Under the pieces are notes generated by a model that saw nothing but the letters and a program-made list of their open reading frames with translations, did not search any database and had not been told where the DNA came from. From Colwellia sp. (GTDB lineage Bacteria > Pseudomonadota > Gammaproteobacteria > Enterobacterales > Alteromonadaceae), in NCBI GenBank assembly GCA_013215295.1, contig JABSOZ010000003.1, forward strand, positions 558,001-622,000: a stretch of DNA of 64,000 bases, in the 5' to 3' direction. Position numbers and translations under genes: made by a program. This document shows, in pieces, positions 37,810-49,576 of this stretch. How positions within the stretch are numbered: position 1 is the stretch's first letter; the number at the start of each line of letters is the position of its first letter.

Positions 37810-39993
37810 ATGGCAAACCGTAACTTTCCCCAATGGCTTGAACAGTTGCAATCTCAAGCATTAGTAAAGGTTGAACGACAATTAGTATTACTTGTTGGTG
37901 ATGTTTGTTGGGTCAAAGCGTTGCTGCAGATAAATAGTCAAACACAGACAACAGACGATTTGTTGGTGTTTAGCCATCACCCAGACCTAGCTTCTACTAT
38001 CGACACTAAACATTTTTCGCAACAACTGGGTAGTGAGAATAATAAAATTTTATTTTCTTGTGTTGAAAACTCAATGGCTGAAACCCTTAGTTTAGATGCT
38101 TTCGCTGCGCTTTCTGGCACTTTAGTGGCTGGAGGTATTATGTTTCTTTGGCTTGAACAGCCTTTAGAACATGCGATTGAACAAACTAACATGTTGTCGT
38201 TGAAATATTTTTACCAACAATTACTCAATAATAAAAATTTAGCGATTGTTCAGCAAAACTCTGACCAAAGTTTTGGCCAAATTCTCCCTGTACTTGATTG
38301 CGGCTTAACAATAAACTGGTCATTAAAAGTTGAATTTTTATATCAGACTAAAACCAAAGAGCAACAAACGGCAGTTGAAAAAGTTATTAACGTTAGCAAG
38401 GGGCATCGAAACCGTCCATTAGTGCTAACGGCAGATCGTGGTCGTGGTAAGTCTTCGGCGCTAGCAATCGCTTGTGTTCAATTACTTGATAATAACAATA
38501 AGCAAGGCAATGAAAGATTAAATATTGTTATTACTGCGCCTCATGTACGATCGTTATCGGTATTTTATCAACAACTTGCTCGTTCTTTTTCTGAAAATGG
38601 CACTGATTTTAGTTATGTGAATTCCAGTAAAACATCGATTATCCATAGTTTTGGTTCGATCACTTTCATTGCTATCGATCAACTTATTCACATAAGTGGC
38701 TCTTTAGATGTTTCTTTATTACTCGTCGATGAAGCCGCCTCAATCCCGGTGCATTTATTAACCGAGTTAGCGGTTCGTTACTCTCGGATTGTATTTTCTA
38801 GTACCGTACATGGTTATGAAGGAGCAGGGCGAGGTTTTACATTAAAGTTCCAACAAAAATTAAAACAGTTGATGCCACAATGGCGAAGTTTCCATATGCA
38901 TGAACCTATTCGCTGGCGCACAGATGATCCGTTAGAAACCTTCGTTTTTGATAGCTGTTTACTGAATGCGAAGCTTGTTGAATTACCGCCTTTAGGTGAA
39001 TCATCAGCAATGATCAATACGCGAGCGTCGTTGTCTTTTAGTCAGTTGACATCTAAAGAACTGGTTGAAGATACCCGGTTATTAGAGCAAGTTTTTTCAG
39101 TGCTCGTTACTGCCCATTATCAAACTTCACCAAATGATATTTCACTCATTCTTGATAATCATGCCGCTCATGTTTTTATTGCAAAATTCGAAGGTAATAT
39201 TGTTGGCGTTGCTTTGTTACTTGAAGAAGGCTGCAGCAAGAGCGCTGATATTCAAGCGGTTGCAAGCAATCAACGTCGATTGAAAAATCAGTTCATACCG
39301 CAGTCTTTACTCACCCATTGTGGCTTCACTGAAAGTTTCAATTATCAATACTTACGTATATTACGCATTGCCATTCATCCGCAATATCATGGCTGCGGTT
39401 TCGGTAGTCGTTTTCTGAATAGTTTGCAAATCTATGCAAAAAAACAACAAGTGGATTTTATTGGTGCAAGTTTTGGCGCCAATGCCCAACTACTCAAGTT
39501 TTGGCAAAATGAGGGGTATCAGGTTGCCCGTATTGGTTTTACTAAAGATAAAGCAAGCGGTGAGCATTCTGCGCTAGTACTTTGTGCTGTCAGTGATAAA
39601 GGGCAATTTTTTGAACGAAAAATTATTAATGAATTTTATGGTTCATTTGATTATTTGCTCACAGATGAATATAAGAGTCTAGCGGCTCCACTCGTTTGGC
39701 AAATTTTACATCATTGTCCCGATAAAAGCTTACCGAAGTTAAGTTCACATCAACTCAGCAGTGTTGCTGATTTTATCAATAAAAAACGACAATTTAGTCA
39801 TTGTGTTCGCGCATTACACTATTGGTGCTTGCTTCACTGCAAAGAAACCTATCACCCAAAAGTATTATTATTAATCGAACGAATATTACAAAAAAAATCA
39901 GTTGAAAATGTTTGTCTCAATCACTTATTAACCGGTAAAAAAATGCTCAATGAGGCATTGATCCAATACATTTCTCACCATCAATCGAAGTAG
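37810..39993 (+). CDS. tmcA: tRNA(Met) cytidine acetyltransferase
   Basis: The 727-residue protein has the TmcA domain order. An N-terminal DUF1726-like segment comes first. A helicase-like P-loop follows (LTADRGRGKSSALAIA, about 207-222), with LLVDEAASIPVHLL as the Walker B/DEAA motif. A GNAT acetyltransferase domain comes next, with LRILRIAIHPQYHGCGFGSR (acetyl-CoA loop) and DFIGASFGANAQLLKFWQ. It makes N4-acetylcytidine at position 34 of elongator tRNA-Met using ATP and acetyl-CoA. It is divergent from the PA3496-like gene and its stop is close to the convergent small genes at 40006. Confidence 0.95.
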   Translation: MANRNFPQWLEQLQSQALVKVERQLVLLVGDVCWVKALLQINSQTQTTDDLLVFSHHPDLASTIDTKHFSQQLGSENNKILFSCVENSMAETLSLDAFAALSGTLVAGGIMFLWLEQPLEHAIEQTNMLSLKYFYQQLLNNKNLAIVQQNSDQSFGQILPVLDCGLTINWSLKVEFLYQTKTKEQQTAVEKVINVSKGHRNRPLVLTADRGRGKSSALAIACVQLLDNNNKQGNERLNIVITAPHVRSLSVFYQQLARSFSENGTDFSYVNSSKTSIIHSFGSITFIAIDQLIHISGSLDVSLLLVDEAASIPVHLLTELAVRYSRIVFSSTVHGYEGAGRGFTLKFQQKLKQLMPQWRSFHMHEPIRWRTDDPLETFVFDSCLLNAKLVELPPLGESSAMINTRASLSFSQLTSKELVEDTRLLEQVFSVLVTAHYQTSPNDISLILDNHAAHVFIAKFEGNIVGVALLLEEGCSKSADIQAVASNQRRLKNQFIPQSLLTHCGFTESFNYQYLRILRIAIHPQYHGCGFGSRFLNSLQIYAKKQQVDFIGASFGANAQLLKFWQNEGYQVARIGFTKDKASGEHSALVLCAVSDKGQFFERKIINEFYGSFDYLLTDEYKSLAAPLVWQILHHCPDKSLPKLSSHQLSSVADFINKKRQFSHCVRALHYWCLLHCKETYHPKVLLLIERILQKKSVENVCLNHLLTGKKMLNEALIQYISHHQSK

Positions 39994-40005
39994 CTAAAAA
40001 GTTGA

Positions 40006-40263
40006 TTATTGTATCTGTTCTTGCCAAAATTTTAACATTGAAAAATAATGGCATGGTTGGCTGGCAAATGCCGTAAAGTCATCATGTTTAATAATGCGCT
40101 TTAAATAATAAGCAATGACCTTTGCTAGACCATTACTGGGATGCTTAGCATAAGTATTAGTCAATACGCTTAACCAGCCTTCTATTTGGTTAAGCTCACT
40201 TGAATGAGCAATCGCGCAGTGGATGCTTTTTGAATGAGAACACGCGGAATAAGTTAAAGGCAT
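40006..40263 (-). CDS. Unknown 85-aa protein, second gene of a Fur-site-linked pair
   Basis: I do not recognise this protein. It has no signal peptide. Features are two short cysteine/histidine-containing stretches near the N-terminus (CSHSKSIHCAIAHS) and a helical middle (NGLAKVIAYYLKRIIKH), ending CHYFSMLKFWQEQIQ. The start overlaps the end of the upstream gene (40254-40263), so both are probably one operon read from the promoter near the Fur-like palindrome. The cysteines and histidines might bind metal, but no known motif is matched. It could also be a spurious frame, although the overlap and the lack of any competing frame argue for a gene. Confidence 0.6.
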   Translation of the reverse strand: MPLTYSACSHSKSIHCAIAHSSELNQIEGWLSVLTNTYAKHPSNGLAKVIAYYLKRIIKHDDFTAFASQPCHYFSMLKFWQEQIQ

Positions 40264-40484
40264 AACGATTGCTCTCCATGTAAGCTACCCTGCAAAATTG
40301 ACTTCCAAACAGTCTTCCGCGCTGCATCGTCTAAACACTTACATTCGTTACCCGGTAATACGCCAGATAATATTAGTTTCGCTAATAATGTGATGGGTAA
40401 TTCAACTTTTGCCTTTTCATTACTGTCGTTTTGGTAACTTTCCTGAATATTCTTTCTATCTATATAATACTGGTGTGCACCCAT
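40254..40484 (-). CDS. Unknown 76-aa protein, first gene of a Fur-site-linked pair
   Basis: The start is set at ATG 40484, preceded on its strand by AAGGAATTTC; upstream in-frame ATGs (up to 40550) would run into the Fur-like palindrome. The protein is short and soluble, with LPITLLAKLILSGVLPGNE followed by CKCLDDAARKTVWKSILQ. I know no named family for it, though the CKCLD(D/A)AxxxxW pattern looks like a conserved core rather than random coding. Its position 65 bases from a Fur-type site suggests iron-responsive expression. It is translationally coupled to the following gene. Confidence 0.65.
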   Translation of the reverse strand: MGAHQYYIDRKNIQESYQNDSNEKAKVELPITLLAKLILSGVLPGNECKCLDDAARKTVWKSILQGSLHGEQSLCL

Positions 40485-40548
40485 AATGAAATTCCTTGGT
40501 GAAACTGATTGCTGTATAATTAACTTAATATAACAAACCATCAAATGC

Positions 40549-40569
40549 AAATGATAATTGTTATCATTT
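40549..40569. promoter_or_regulatory. Fur-box-like palindrome between divergent operons
   Basis: The arms AAATGATAA and TTATCATTT are perfectly complementary around TTG. The central 15 bases TGATAATTGTTATCA match the 7-1-7 Fur core (TGATAATnATTATCA) except for one base. It sits 65 bases before the small-gene pair and 127 bases before the ABC transporter. Confidence 0.8.
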
Positions 40570-40695
40570 ACGTATTGGTGATTTTTTATTGCCTTTATTT
40601 ATGTAATATTTATAAATATCGCATTACAATTACAACCAAGGACTAGGTCTATACCCACTGAATTACTTACTTCATTTGGTATGATTAGGAAAGTT

Positions 40696-41610
40696 ATGAC
40701 GCAAATTCAAAAAACACAAAAAGAAACAAAAAACAATGTTATTGAAGTCAATAACTTGGTTAAAAGTTACAAGGGAATTCAAGCGGTTGACGATATTAGC
40801 TTTACTATAGGTAAAGGTCATTGTTTTGGTTTGTTAGGGCCTAACGGTGCTGGTAAAACCACAACAATCGAAATAATGGAAGGCATCATAAAAGCAACTA
40901 GTGGTCAGGTACTTTACTCAGGAAAACCTATTGGAAAAGATATTAGCCAGCAAATTGGTATTCAATTTCAAAGTACCGCCCTTCAAGATTTTTTAACCGT
41001 GCAAGAAACCTTAAATTTATTTACCTCGTTTTATGATAATACCATACCGCATGAACAGCTGATTCAATTATGTGATCTGAAAGACTTTTTAGATAGAGAT
41101 AATCGTTTATTGTCTGGTGGTCAGCGTCAGCGATTATTATTAGCACTTGCGTTAATTAATGACCCTGAAATAATTTTTCTTGATGAGCCAACGACAGGGC
41201 TTGATCCCCAAGCACGTCGGAATTTTTGGCAGTTAATCAAAAATATCAAAGCACGCAATAAAACAGTTATCTTAACAACTCATTATATGGATGAAGCTCA
41301 GCAGCTTTGTGATGAAGTGGTTATTATGGACAATGGGAAAATAATTGAGAGTGGAACACCAAACCAATTACTTGCGAAACATTTTCATAACGTCTTTATT
41401 TATCTACCTAAAGCACAAGTGCCACAAATGTTAGTTGATGAAAATCAGTGGCTTGTTGAGAATGACCGTGTCGAAATCATCACTCAACAAGTAGAGGAAA
41501 CGATAAGTTTGTTAATTGCCGCGCAAGTTCCATTAGACGGATTGCAAGTGAAGTCTCCAAACCTTGATGATCTTTTTCTTAAATTAACCGGCCATAAGTT
41601 AAGAGAGTAA
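40696..41610 (+). CDS. ABC-2 type transporter, ATP-binding subunit
   Basis: The protein has 304 residues from ATG 40696 (AGGAAAG just upstream); an earlier ATG at 40681 is poorly placed. Walker A is GLLGPNGAGKTTTIE, the Q-loop lies in QFQSTALQDFLTV, the signature is LSGGQRQRLLLALALIN and Walker B is IIFLDEPTTGLD, followed by the H-loop in LTTHYMDE. It belongs to the YadG/CcmA drug- or polysaccharide-type ABC-2 exporter group. The permease gene begins five bases later. The Fur-like palindrome upstream suggests iron regulation, so a siderophore-related or metal-linked export role is possible but unproven. Confidence 0.92.
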   Translation: MTQIQKTQKETKNNVIEVNNLVKSYKGIQAVDDISFTIGKGHCFGLLGPNGAGKTTTIEIMEGIIKATSGQVLYSGKPIGKDISQQIGIQFQSTALQDFLTVQETLNLFTSFYDNTIPHEQLIQLCDLKDFLDRDNRLLSGGQRQRLLLALALINDPEIIFLDEPTTGLDPQARRNFWQLIKNIKARNKTVILTTHYMDEAQQLCDEVVIMDNGKIIESGTPNQLLAKHFHNVFIYLPKAQVPQMLVDENQWLVENDRVEIITQQVEETISLLIAAQVPLDGLQVKSPNLDDLFLKLTGHKLRE

Positions 41611-41615
41611 TAATC

Positions 41616-42620
41616 ATGAATTTAAAACGTTTTTTTGCGGTGATCAAAGCACGTAATATCGAATTTTTTCGTGATAGATCATCTTTAGGCTGGAATCTAC
41701 TCTTCCCCATTTTAATGCTTGCCGGTTTATCCTTTGTATTTTCTGGTGACGGTAAAGCAGTTTATAAAGTAGGTGTTGTTAATATTGGCACGGTTCAATC
41801 ACCTTTTATGGAAACACGTTATGTTGATTTTATCGATTATAAAGATAAAACTTTAGCCAGTTTAAAGTTAGAACAACATGCGATTGATTTTTTAGTCGAT
41901 TTTTCAGATAAAAGTTATTGGGTCAATCAAGGATCACCAAACAGTTATTTGATAGAAAAAATATTTCTTGGACAACATACTGATTTTAACCGTATAGAAA
42001 CTAACGGGAAAAAAATTCGTTATGTTGATTGGGTTTTACCGGGGATCCTTGGCATGAATATGATGTTCAGTTGTCTCTTCGGTGTCGGTTATGTGATTGT
42101 ACGTTATCGGAAAAATTCAGTACTAAAACGCTTAAAAGCCACACCGCTTTCAGCTTTTGAATTTGTTTCAGCACAATTGGTTTCACGTATTTTCATTGTG
42201 ATGTTTATGTCGAGTGTTGTTTATATTGGTTGTAATTTCTTTTTCGATTTTTACATGCTCGGCAGTTATTTTGATCTTTTCATTATTGCGGTTTTAGGGG
42301 CTATTAGCTTAATTTCTTTAGGGTTATTGGTAGCAAGTAGAAGTAAGAGTGAAGAGCTTATTGGCGGCTTACTCAATTTATCATCATGGCCAATGATGTT
42401 ACTTTCAGGTGTTTGGTTCAGCTTAGAAGGCGCACCGAATGCGGTAAAAGTAATTGCTGATTTTCTCCCGTTAACCCATCTTGTCGCTGGCGCGAGAAAA
42501 GTGATCACCGAAGGCGCAACACTTGCTGATATAAGCTATCACGTGATGGCGCTTTTAATGATGAGTACTGTTTGTTTAGCGTTAGGTTCGTATTTATTCA
42601 GTTGGAACACCGAGCGCTAA
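41616..42620 (+). CDS. ABC-2 type transporter, permease subunit
   Basis: The 334-residue protein has an N-terminal amphipathic/membrane segment (FFRDRSSLGWNLLFPILML), a periplasmic loop of about 110 residues, and five further helices toward the C-terminus, with VLPGILGMNMMFSCLFGVGY and LKRLKATPLSAFEF in the middle. LSGVWFSLEGAPNAVKVIADFLPLTH is the ABC-2 membrane signature (read across two segments). It follows the ATPase by five bases and the two form one exporter. The substrate is unknown. No third component is encoded nearby. Confidence 0.9.
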   Translation: MNLKRFFAVIKARNIEFFRDRSSLGWNLLFPILMLAGLSFVFSGDGKAVYKVGVVNIGTVQSPFMETRYVDFIDYKDKTLASLKLEQHAIDFLVDFSDKSYWVNQGSPNSYLIEKIFLGQHTDFNRIETNGKKIRYVDWVLPGILGMNMMFSCLFGVGYVIVRYRKNSVLKRLKATPLSAFEFVSAQLVSRIFIVMFMSSVVYIGCNFFFDFYMLGSYFDLFIIAVLGAISLISLGLLVASRSKSEELIGGLLNLSSWPMMLLSGVWFSLEGAPNAVKVIADFLPLTHLVAGARKVITEGATLADISYHVMALLMMSTVCLALGSYLFSWNTER

Positions 42621-42890
42621 TATTAAAAGGATAGCGGATATCAATAGTTTACGATTTATATGGGCAAGTCATTTACTTCTTGTTTTATTGACGGCTATAA
42701 AAAATAGCGTTGAATTAATATCAAATAACTAAATTTAGTGAATTAAATTAACGTTTTGGAAGTAAGTCGTCTATGCTGATATTATACTTGTCCGGTGAGT
42801 TAGACTCATTATTCTCCGCAATTGATTTTCTTACTAAGCTTGGTCGTTAAACCACAGCATTAAGAAAAGCACTTATAAAAGGTTTACTCT

Positions 42891-43250
42891 ATGTTGTTAA
42901 AGATTATTGGCTTGTTTTTTGTTGGTCTTGCCATAATAGGTGCTGTGTTACCTCTTTTACCTACGACTCCTTTTTTATTAGTTGCCGCGGCTTGTTTTGC
43001 AAAGTCTTCACCACGAATGCATAAGAAGTTACTCGATAATAAGGTTTTTGGTCCACTTATATATCACTGGGAGGAATCTCGTAGTATTCCTCAAAATGCT
43101 AAAGTCATCGCTTTAACATCAATGGTTCTGGCATCTTGCTGGTCATGTTATATATTGGATAACAATGTATTAAGTGCAGTAGTCGTGGCTTTAGTCATGG
43201 GACCATTTGTATTTATATGGCGTTTGCCTATTGCTGATGGCCATAAATAA
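42891..43250 (+). CDS. YbaN/DUF454-family inner-membrane protein
   Basis: The 119-residue protein shows the DUF454 pattern: GLFFVGLAIIGAVLPLLPTT followed by PFLLVAAACFAKSSPRMHK, then NKVFGPLIYHWEESRSIPQNAK, and three to four membrane segments overall. The family is widespread but functionally undefined. In several gammaproteobacteria its members lie near iron or haem genes, though that is general knowledge and not shown here. It follows the ABC exporter after 270 bases and probably has its own promoter. Confidence 0.85.
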   Translation: MLLKIIGLFFVGLAIIGAVLPLLPTTPFLLVAAACFAKSSPRMHKKLLDNKVFGPLIYHWEESRSIPQNAKVIALTSMVLASCWSCYILDNNVLSAVVVALVMGPFVFIWRLPIADGHK

Positions 43251-43281
43251 TAAGGTAGGGTTGCGTGTTTTAAGGCTTAAG

Positions 43282-43314
43282 GCTTAAGGCTCATAGAATT
43301 CCCCAGCCTTAAGC
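43282..43314. other. Inverted repeat between convergent genes
   Basis: GCTTAAGGCT and AGCCTTAAGC are perfectly complementary around a 13-base loop. They are preceded by two more copies of TTAAGGC in tandem (43270-43290). It may be a bidirectional terminator for the convergent YbaN-like and DUF4202 genes, but the T tract is weak. Confidence 0.45.
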
Positions 43315-43341
43315 GCGTTCAAATTTTTTCTTTAAATATTC

Positions 43342-43941
43342 CTACTCGGCTAAAGCTTTGCCGACTAATGCCGCTAAATGGTCGGGTAATGTTAAAGACA
43401 GTGCAATTTCGTGACCACGCTCTGACATTTTTCCCCAAGTCATTTTTACAATTCTAATGATTTTTGCTTCGTTGTCTGTTTCAGTATATTTCGTAGCAAA
43501 GGCATCAAAATAATATTGTAAGAATACTAAGCAAGCTACATCTTCAAGGGTCTGCGTATCTGTATTGGTTTTAAGCTTTTCCTTTCTTAAAATACAAGCC
43601 GTCGTTTCAGCTTCATTTTCGTTAAAGCCATTCTCTAGCATTAACGATTTAGCCAATTTCGCATGAAATTTTCCTTGCGCGATACGCCATTGGTAATAGC
43701 CTGCTTTTCCTGCTTCGAACTCAGTACGCTTTAATTGCCAGCGTTTAATGTGCTGAGCACGTACCGCAATTTGCAATAACTCATTAGATTGAGGGAAATA
43801 CTGCGTTAAACAAGTTGTCATGTACTGACCATAAAGCAACTCATTTGGCTGAGAGTTTCCATCAACCATAGTTTGGTTTGGGTCTTCACTATTAATTTTA
43901 TCAATAGCGGTTAATACAGTCGTTAAACGAGAAGAAGTCAT
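43342..43941 (-). CDS. DUF4202-family protein
   Basis: The 199-residue soluble protein matches the DUF4202 layout: AIDKINSEDPNQTM near the start, IAVRAQHIKRWQLKR near 60-75, AGKAGYYQWRIAQGKFHAKL near 80-100 and LEDVACLVFLQYYFDAFATKY near 130-150. Conserved histidines and arginines in the middle suggest a small helical enzyme fold, but no activity is established for the family. It is monocistronic and divergent from pyrG. Confidence 0.85.
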   Translation of the reverse strand: MTSSRLTTVLTAIDKINSEDPNQTMVDGNSQPNELLYGQYMTTCLTQYFPQSNELLQIAVRAQHIKRWQLKRTEFEAGKAGYYQWRIAQGKFHAKLAKSLMLENGFNENEAETTACILRKEKLKTNTDTQTLEDVACLVFLQYYFDAFATKYTETDNEAKIIRIVKMTWGKMSERGHEIALSLTLPDHLAALVGKALAE

Positions 43942-44117
43942 AAGTGTTATCTAATTTATTGGATAATTATAAGTAACAGGGTAACTTTTTCTTCATGAAA
44001 TACAAACTAATTCAATAAAAATCAATAATTGATCCCTTGATCATATTGTCGTTTAGTGATGTTTTAAGTATAATGTTTTCCCGTCCTGCTAGGTTGGTGT
44101 TTTTTTCAAAATCATGA

Positions 44118-45833
<1,716 letters not shown>

Positions 45834-45848
45834 GTAATTCACTTAACT

Positions 45849-45877
45849 AAAACCGTAGCCTAGAGCTGCGGTTTTTA
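45849..45877 (+). terminator. Rho-independent terminator between pyrG and eno
   Basis: AAACCGTAG and CTGCGGTTT pair with one G-U pair around a seven-base loop, and TTTATTT follows. Confidence 0.8.
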
Positions 45878-45891
45878 TTTATACCATTTAG

Positions 45892-47301
<1,410 letters not shown>

Positions 47302-47436
47302 TTTTTAATTTTTTTGCTCATTATCTTTAATAGCCGCATCGCTCGTACTCATTGACTATCGTCAACCCTGTGCGACCTCTTTGCTCTAAAAGTAATTAGC
47401 TTCAAAATTAATAATTATTCGCGGTATTTATATCGA

Positions 47437-47466
47437 AAAAAAACCACTCGTTAGAGTGGTTTTTTG
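47437..47466 (+). terminator. Rho-independent terminator after eno
   Basis: AAAACCACTC pairs with GAGTGGTTTT around GTTA and runs into Ts. The stem is the same as that of the terminator at 48338, on the far side of the next gene. Confidence 0.92.
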
Positions 47467-47517
47467 TTTAAATAATGAAAGTAAATAATAAATTAGTATC
47501 TAGACTATACTGTTAAA

Positions 47518-48279
47518 ATGAAATATATAATTATTTTGATACTGTTTCTTTTTATCAATAATATTGCTTTTGCTCAGCAATCGTTTGTTTGGGCTGATGA
47601 CCAAGACTACGAACCGTATATTTACCTTAACGCGCAAAAAGAAGTCCGCGGAATTTTTAATGAAGTAATGCGCGCTACATTTACTCGCATGAACATCCCC
47701 CTAACGAATCAATTATATCCCTGGAAAAGAGCACAAAAGTTAGTAGAAGAAGGTCATGCTGATGGAATGATCACTATTCCAACCAAAAAGCGATTAACGT
47801 ACTTGGTTGCAAGCAACCCTATTATGCACGTTGAGATGAGGGTGCATTACAATAAATTAAACGTGAAGCGAACACTAATAGCTAAAATAAAAACTATTTC
47901 AGAAATGCGGCCATATTCTCTTATTGATTATCAAGGTGATGGCTGGGCAGAAAGCCATTTAGCTGAATATGATATTAGCTGGGCGCCTAATTATACCAGT
48001 GCTGTCTGGATGATCGCGGCTGATCGGGCTGATATTTTTTTAGATGATCCTATTTCAATTAAGTACCACATTAATAAACAAATAAGCATTGAACCTGTAT
48101 TGGGCGATAAATTATTACTTATTGAACAAGGTGATTTCCCACTTTTATCAGCACCATATTGTTTATTAGTTAATAAAGACTCCCCGTATGCCCCTTTAAT
48201 AAAACAGTTCAATATTGCATTGAAAGAAATTAAGACCAGCGGAGAGTATCAACGAATCATCAACAAGTACTTAAACTAG
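47518..48279 (+). CDS. Orphan periplasmic solute-binding protein (SBP family 3 type)
   Basis: The 253-residue protein has a Sec signal peptide (about 1-20, ending AFA before QQ). The mature part follows the family 3 binding-protein fold: YEPYIYLNAQKEVRGIFNEV near 32-51, QLYPWKRAQKLVEEGHADGM near 65-84, and a hinge and second lobe ending FNIALKEIKTSGEYQRIINKY. This type often binds amino acids or acts as a sensor domain. No ABC permease or ATPase gene is adjacent. The gene is flanked by two terminators with the same stem. Confidence 0.85.
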   Translation: MKYIIILILFLFINNIAFAQQSFVWADDQDYEPYIYLNAQKEVRGIFNEVMRATFTRMNIPLTNQLYPWKRAQKLVEEGHADGMITIPTKKRLTYLVASNPIMHVEMRVHYNKLNVKRTLIAKIKTISEMRPYSLIDYQGDGWAESHLAEYDISWAPNYTSAVWMIAADRADIFLDDPISIKYHINKQISIEPVLGDKLLLIEQGDFPLLSAPYCLLVNKDSPYAPLIKQFNIALKEIKTSGEYQRIINKYLN

Positions 48280-48337
48280 TTATTATATCGCCATGCCATT
48301 GTTGAATTAGCTTTAAGTTCATTCGCTATTATAAATA

Positions 48338-48361
48338 AACCACTCAAGCGAGTGGTTTTTT
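48338..48361 (+). terminator. Rho-independent terminator after the binding-protein gene
   Basis: AACCACTC pairs with GAGTGGTT around AAGC and leads into TTTTT. The arms match those of the eno terminator. Confidence 0.9.
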
Positions 48362-48372
48362 ATGTTCAGGAT

Positions 48373-48480
48373 GAACGGTATGTCACGATCACATGACCGT
48401 TCTTAGGCATCCATGCCTTCTCGGCATTAGTACATCCCTGTACGTCGATGTGAAAGAGTGACGATGCTTTGGATGCTTAG
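48373..48480. repeat. Compact nested palindrome cluster, possible interspersed repeat
   Basis: Several perfect short inverted repeats are packed together: GAACGGT/ACCGTTC (48373-48379 with 48396-48402), GGCAT-CC-ATGCC (48406-48417) with another GGCAT at 48423, and GTACA-TCCC-TGTAC (48430-48443). A distal GGATGC at 48471 mirrors the GCATCC at 48407. It is non-coding and lies between two genes. It looks like a REP/MITE-type element, but no second full copy is in this window. Confidence 0.55.
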
Positions 48481-48509
48481 CTGAAAGTCAGACTTCCAGT
48501 ATTGAAATG

Positions 48510-49403
48510 CTAAGGTTTAGAGATCATATGAACATCGCGTTGCGGGAATGGGATCTCAATATTATTTTCTTTCAATGTGAGATAAATCGTTTCATAGGCT
48601 TTAAATTTAGCATCATAAAAATTAGCCGTTGGTGTCCATAAACGAATAGAAATATTGATAGCGCTATCAGCGAACTCGCTAATACCAATTTGTGCTTCAC
48701 GTGACTCTCCTACGATACCAATATCTTTGATAACGGTTTCTAACAAACGAATAACTCTCAGCGGATCTTCTTTATAAGCGATGCCTACCGTTAACTCTAA
48801 TAATGAGTCATGTTTTGAATTGTGTAATATCTCACCGACAATATGTTTGTTAGGAATCGTAATACAAACATTGTCTTGATCGCTAATAATGGTATAGGCG
48901 AGTAAAACTTCTTTCACTATGCCAGTAACACCTTGAACCGTTATTGTGTCGCCAACAACGAATGGGCGAATAATAATGATATTAAATCCAGCAGCATAGT
49001 TTGCTAATAAACCTTGAAGGGCTAGACCCGCGCCAAGAGAAATAGCACCTATAGCAGCGATAAAGGGGGTAACACTAATGCCCAATTTACTCAGTGAAAT
49101 AACCGTTATCATGATCACTATGAGCATTTTAGTGGTACTGGCCAAGAACTGACTTAACGTAATATCAAGCTTATGTCTTGTACACAGATTCAAAACCATC
49201 TTAGATATTTTACCTGCGAGCATATAACCCAGAGCAAAAATGATGAATGCGCCAATTAATTGGAAGGTGTAATTGGCGAAGAAATCAACAATGATATTAT
49301 ACACATAACTCACTTGATCTATTTCTTGTCGTAATAAATCAGCTGGCGCTAGCGATTTGGCTTCTTCAACTTTCGCGGTGGTACTTTCTACTTGTTCAAA
49401 CAT
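48510..49403 (-). CDS. MscS-type small-conductance mechanosensitive channel
   Basis: The 297-residue protein has three N-terminal membrane helices, with the pore-lining TM3 region FIAAIGAISLGAGLALQGLLANYAAG (here quoted as a continuous helix of glycine and alanine repeats near 120). The beta domain follows with RPFVVGDTITVQGVTGIV and IPNKHIVGEILHNS. The length is close to E. coli MscS (286). It should open under membrane tension to release solutes during hypo-osmotic shock. The charged N-terminal extension (VESTTAKVEEAKS) precedes the first helix. The gene is monocistronic and divergent from the unknown gene at 49577. Confidence 0.94.
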   Translation of the reverse strand: MFEQVESTTAKVEEAKSLAPADLLRQEIDQVSYVYNIIVDFFANYTFQLIGAFIIFALGYMLAGKISKMVLNLCTRHKLDITLSQFLASTTKMLIVIMITVISLSKLGISVTPFIAAIGAISLGAGLALQGLLANYAAGFNIIIIRPFVVGDTITVQGVTGIVKEVLLAYTIISDQDNVCITIPNKHIVGEILHNSKHDSLLELTVGIAYKEDPLRVIRLLETVIKDIGIVGESREAQIGISEFADSAINISIRLWTPTANFYDAKFKAYETIYLTLKENNIEIPFPQRDVHMISKP

Positions 49404-49576
49404 ATAATATCCATGGAGTGTCTGTGTTGTTTAATGAGAAGTTTTATTGAGCCAATAGATAAATGAAGAATATAGAGCGAGTTATAGCTTTATTTTATCT
49501 TTTTCACACAATAGGTTATGCTTAAACTTCAGGTGGAATTCTACGCATTAACGTATTAAAAAGCACTCAATTATTC

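Noticed and set aside
42773-42850. A 25-codon frame (MLILYLSGELDSLFSAIDFL start) with GGAAG upstream
   Set aside because: Too short, with loose spacing to the ribosome binding site and no other support; left as a possibility only.
43270-43314. TTAAGGC repeats considered as a CRISPR fragment
   Set aside because: Units are contiguous with no spacers and no cas genes are present in the window; it is a simple tandem repeat with an inverted copy.
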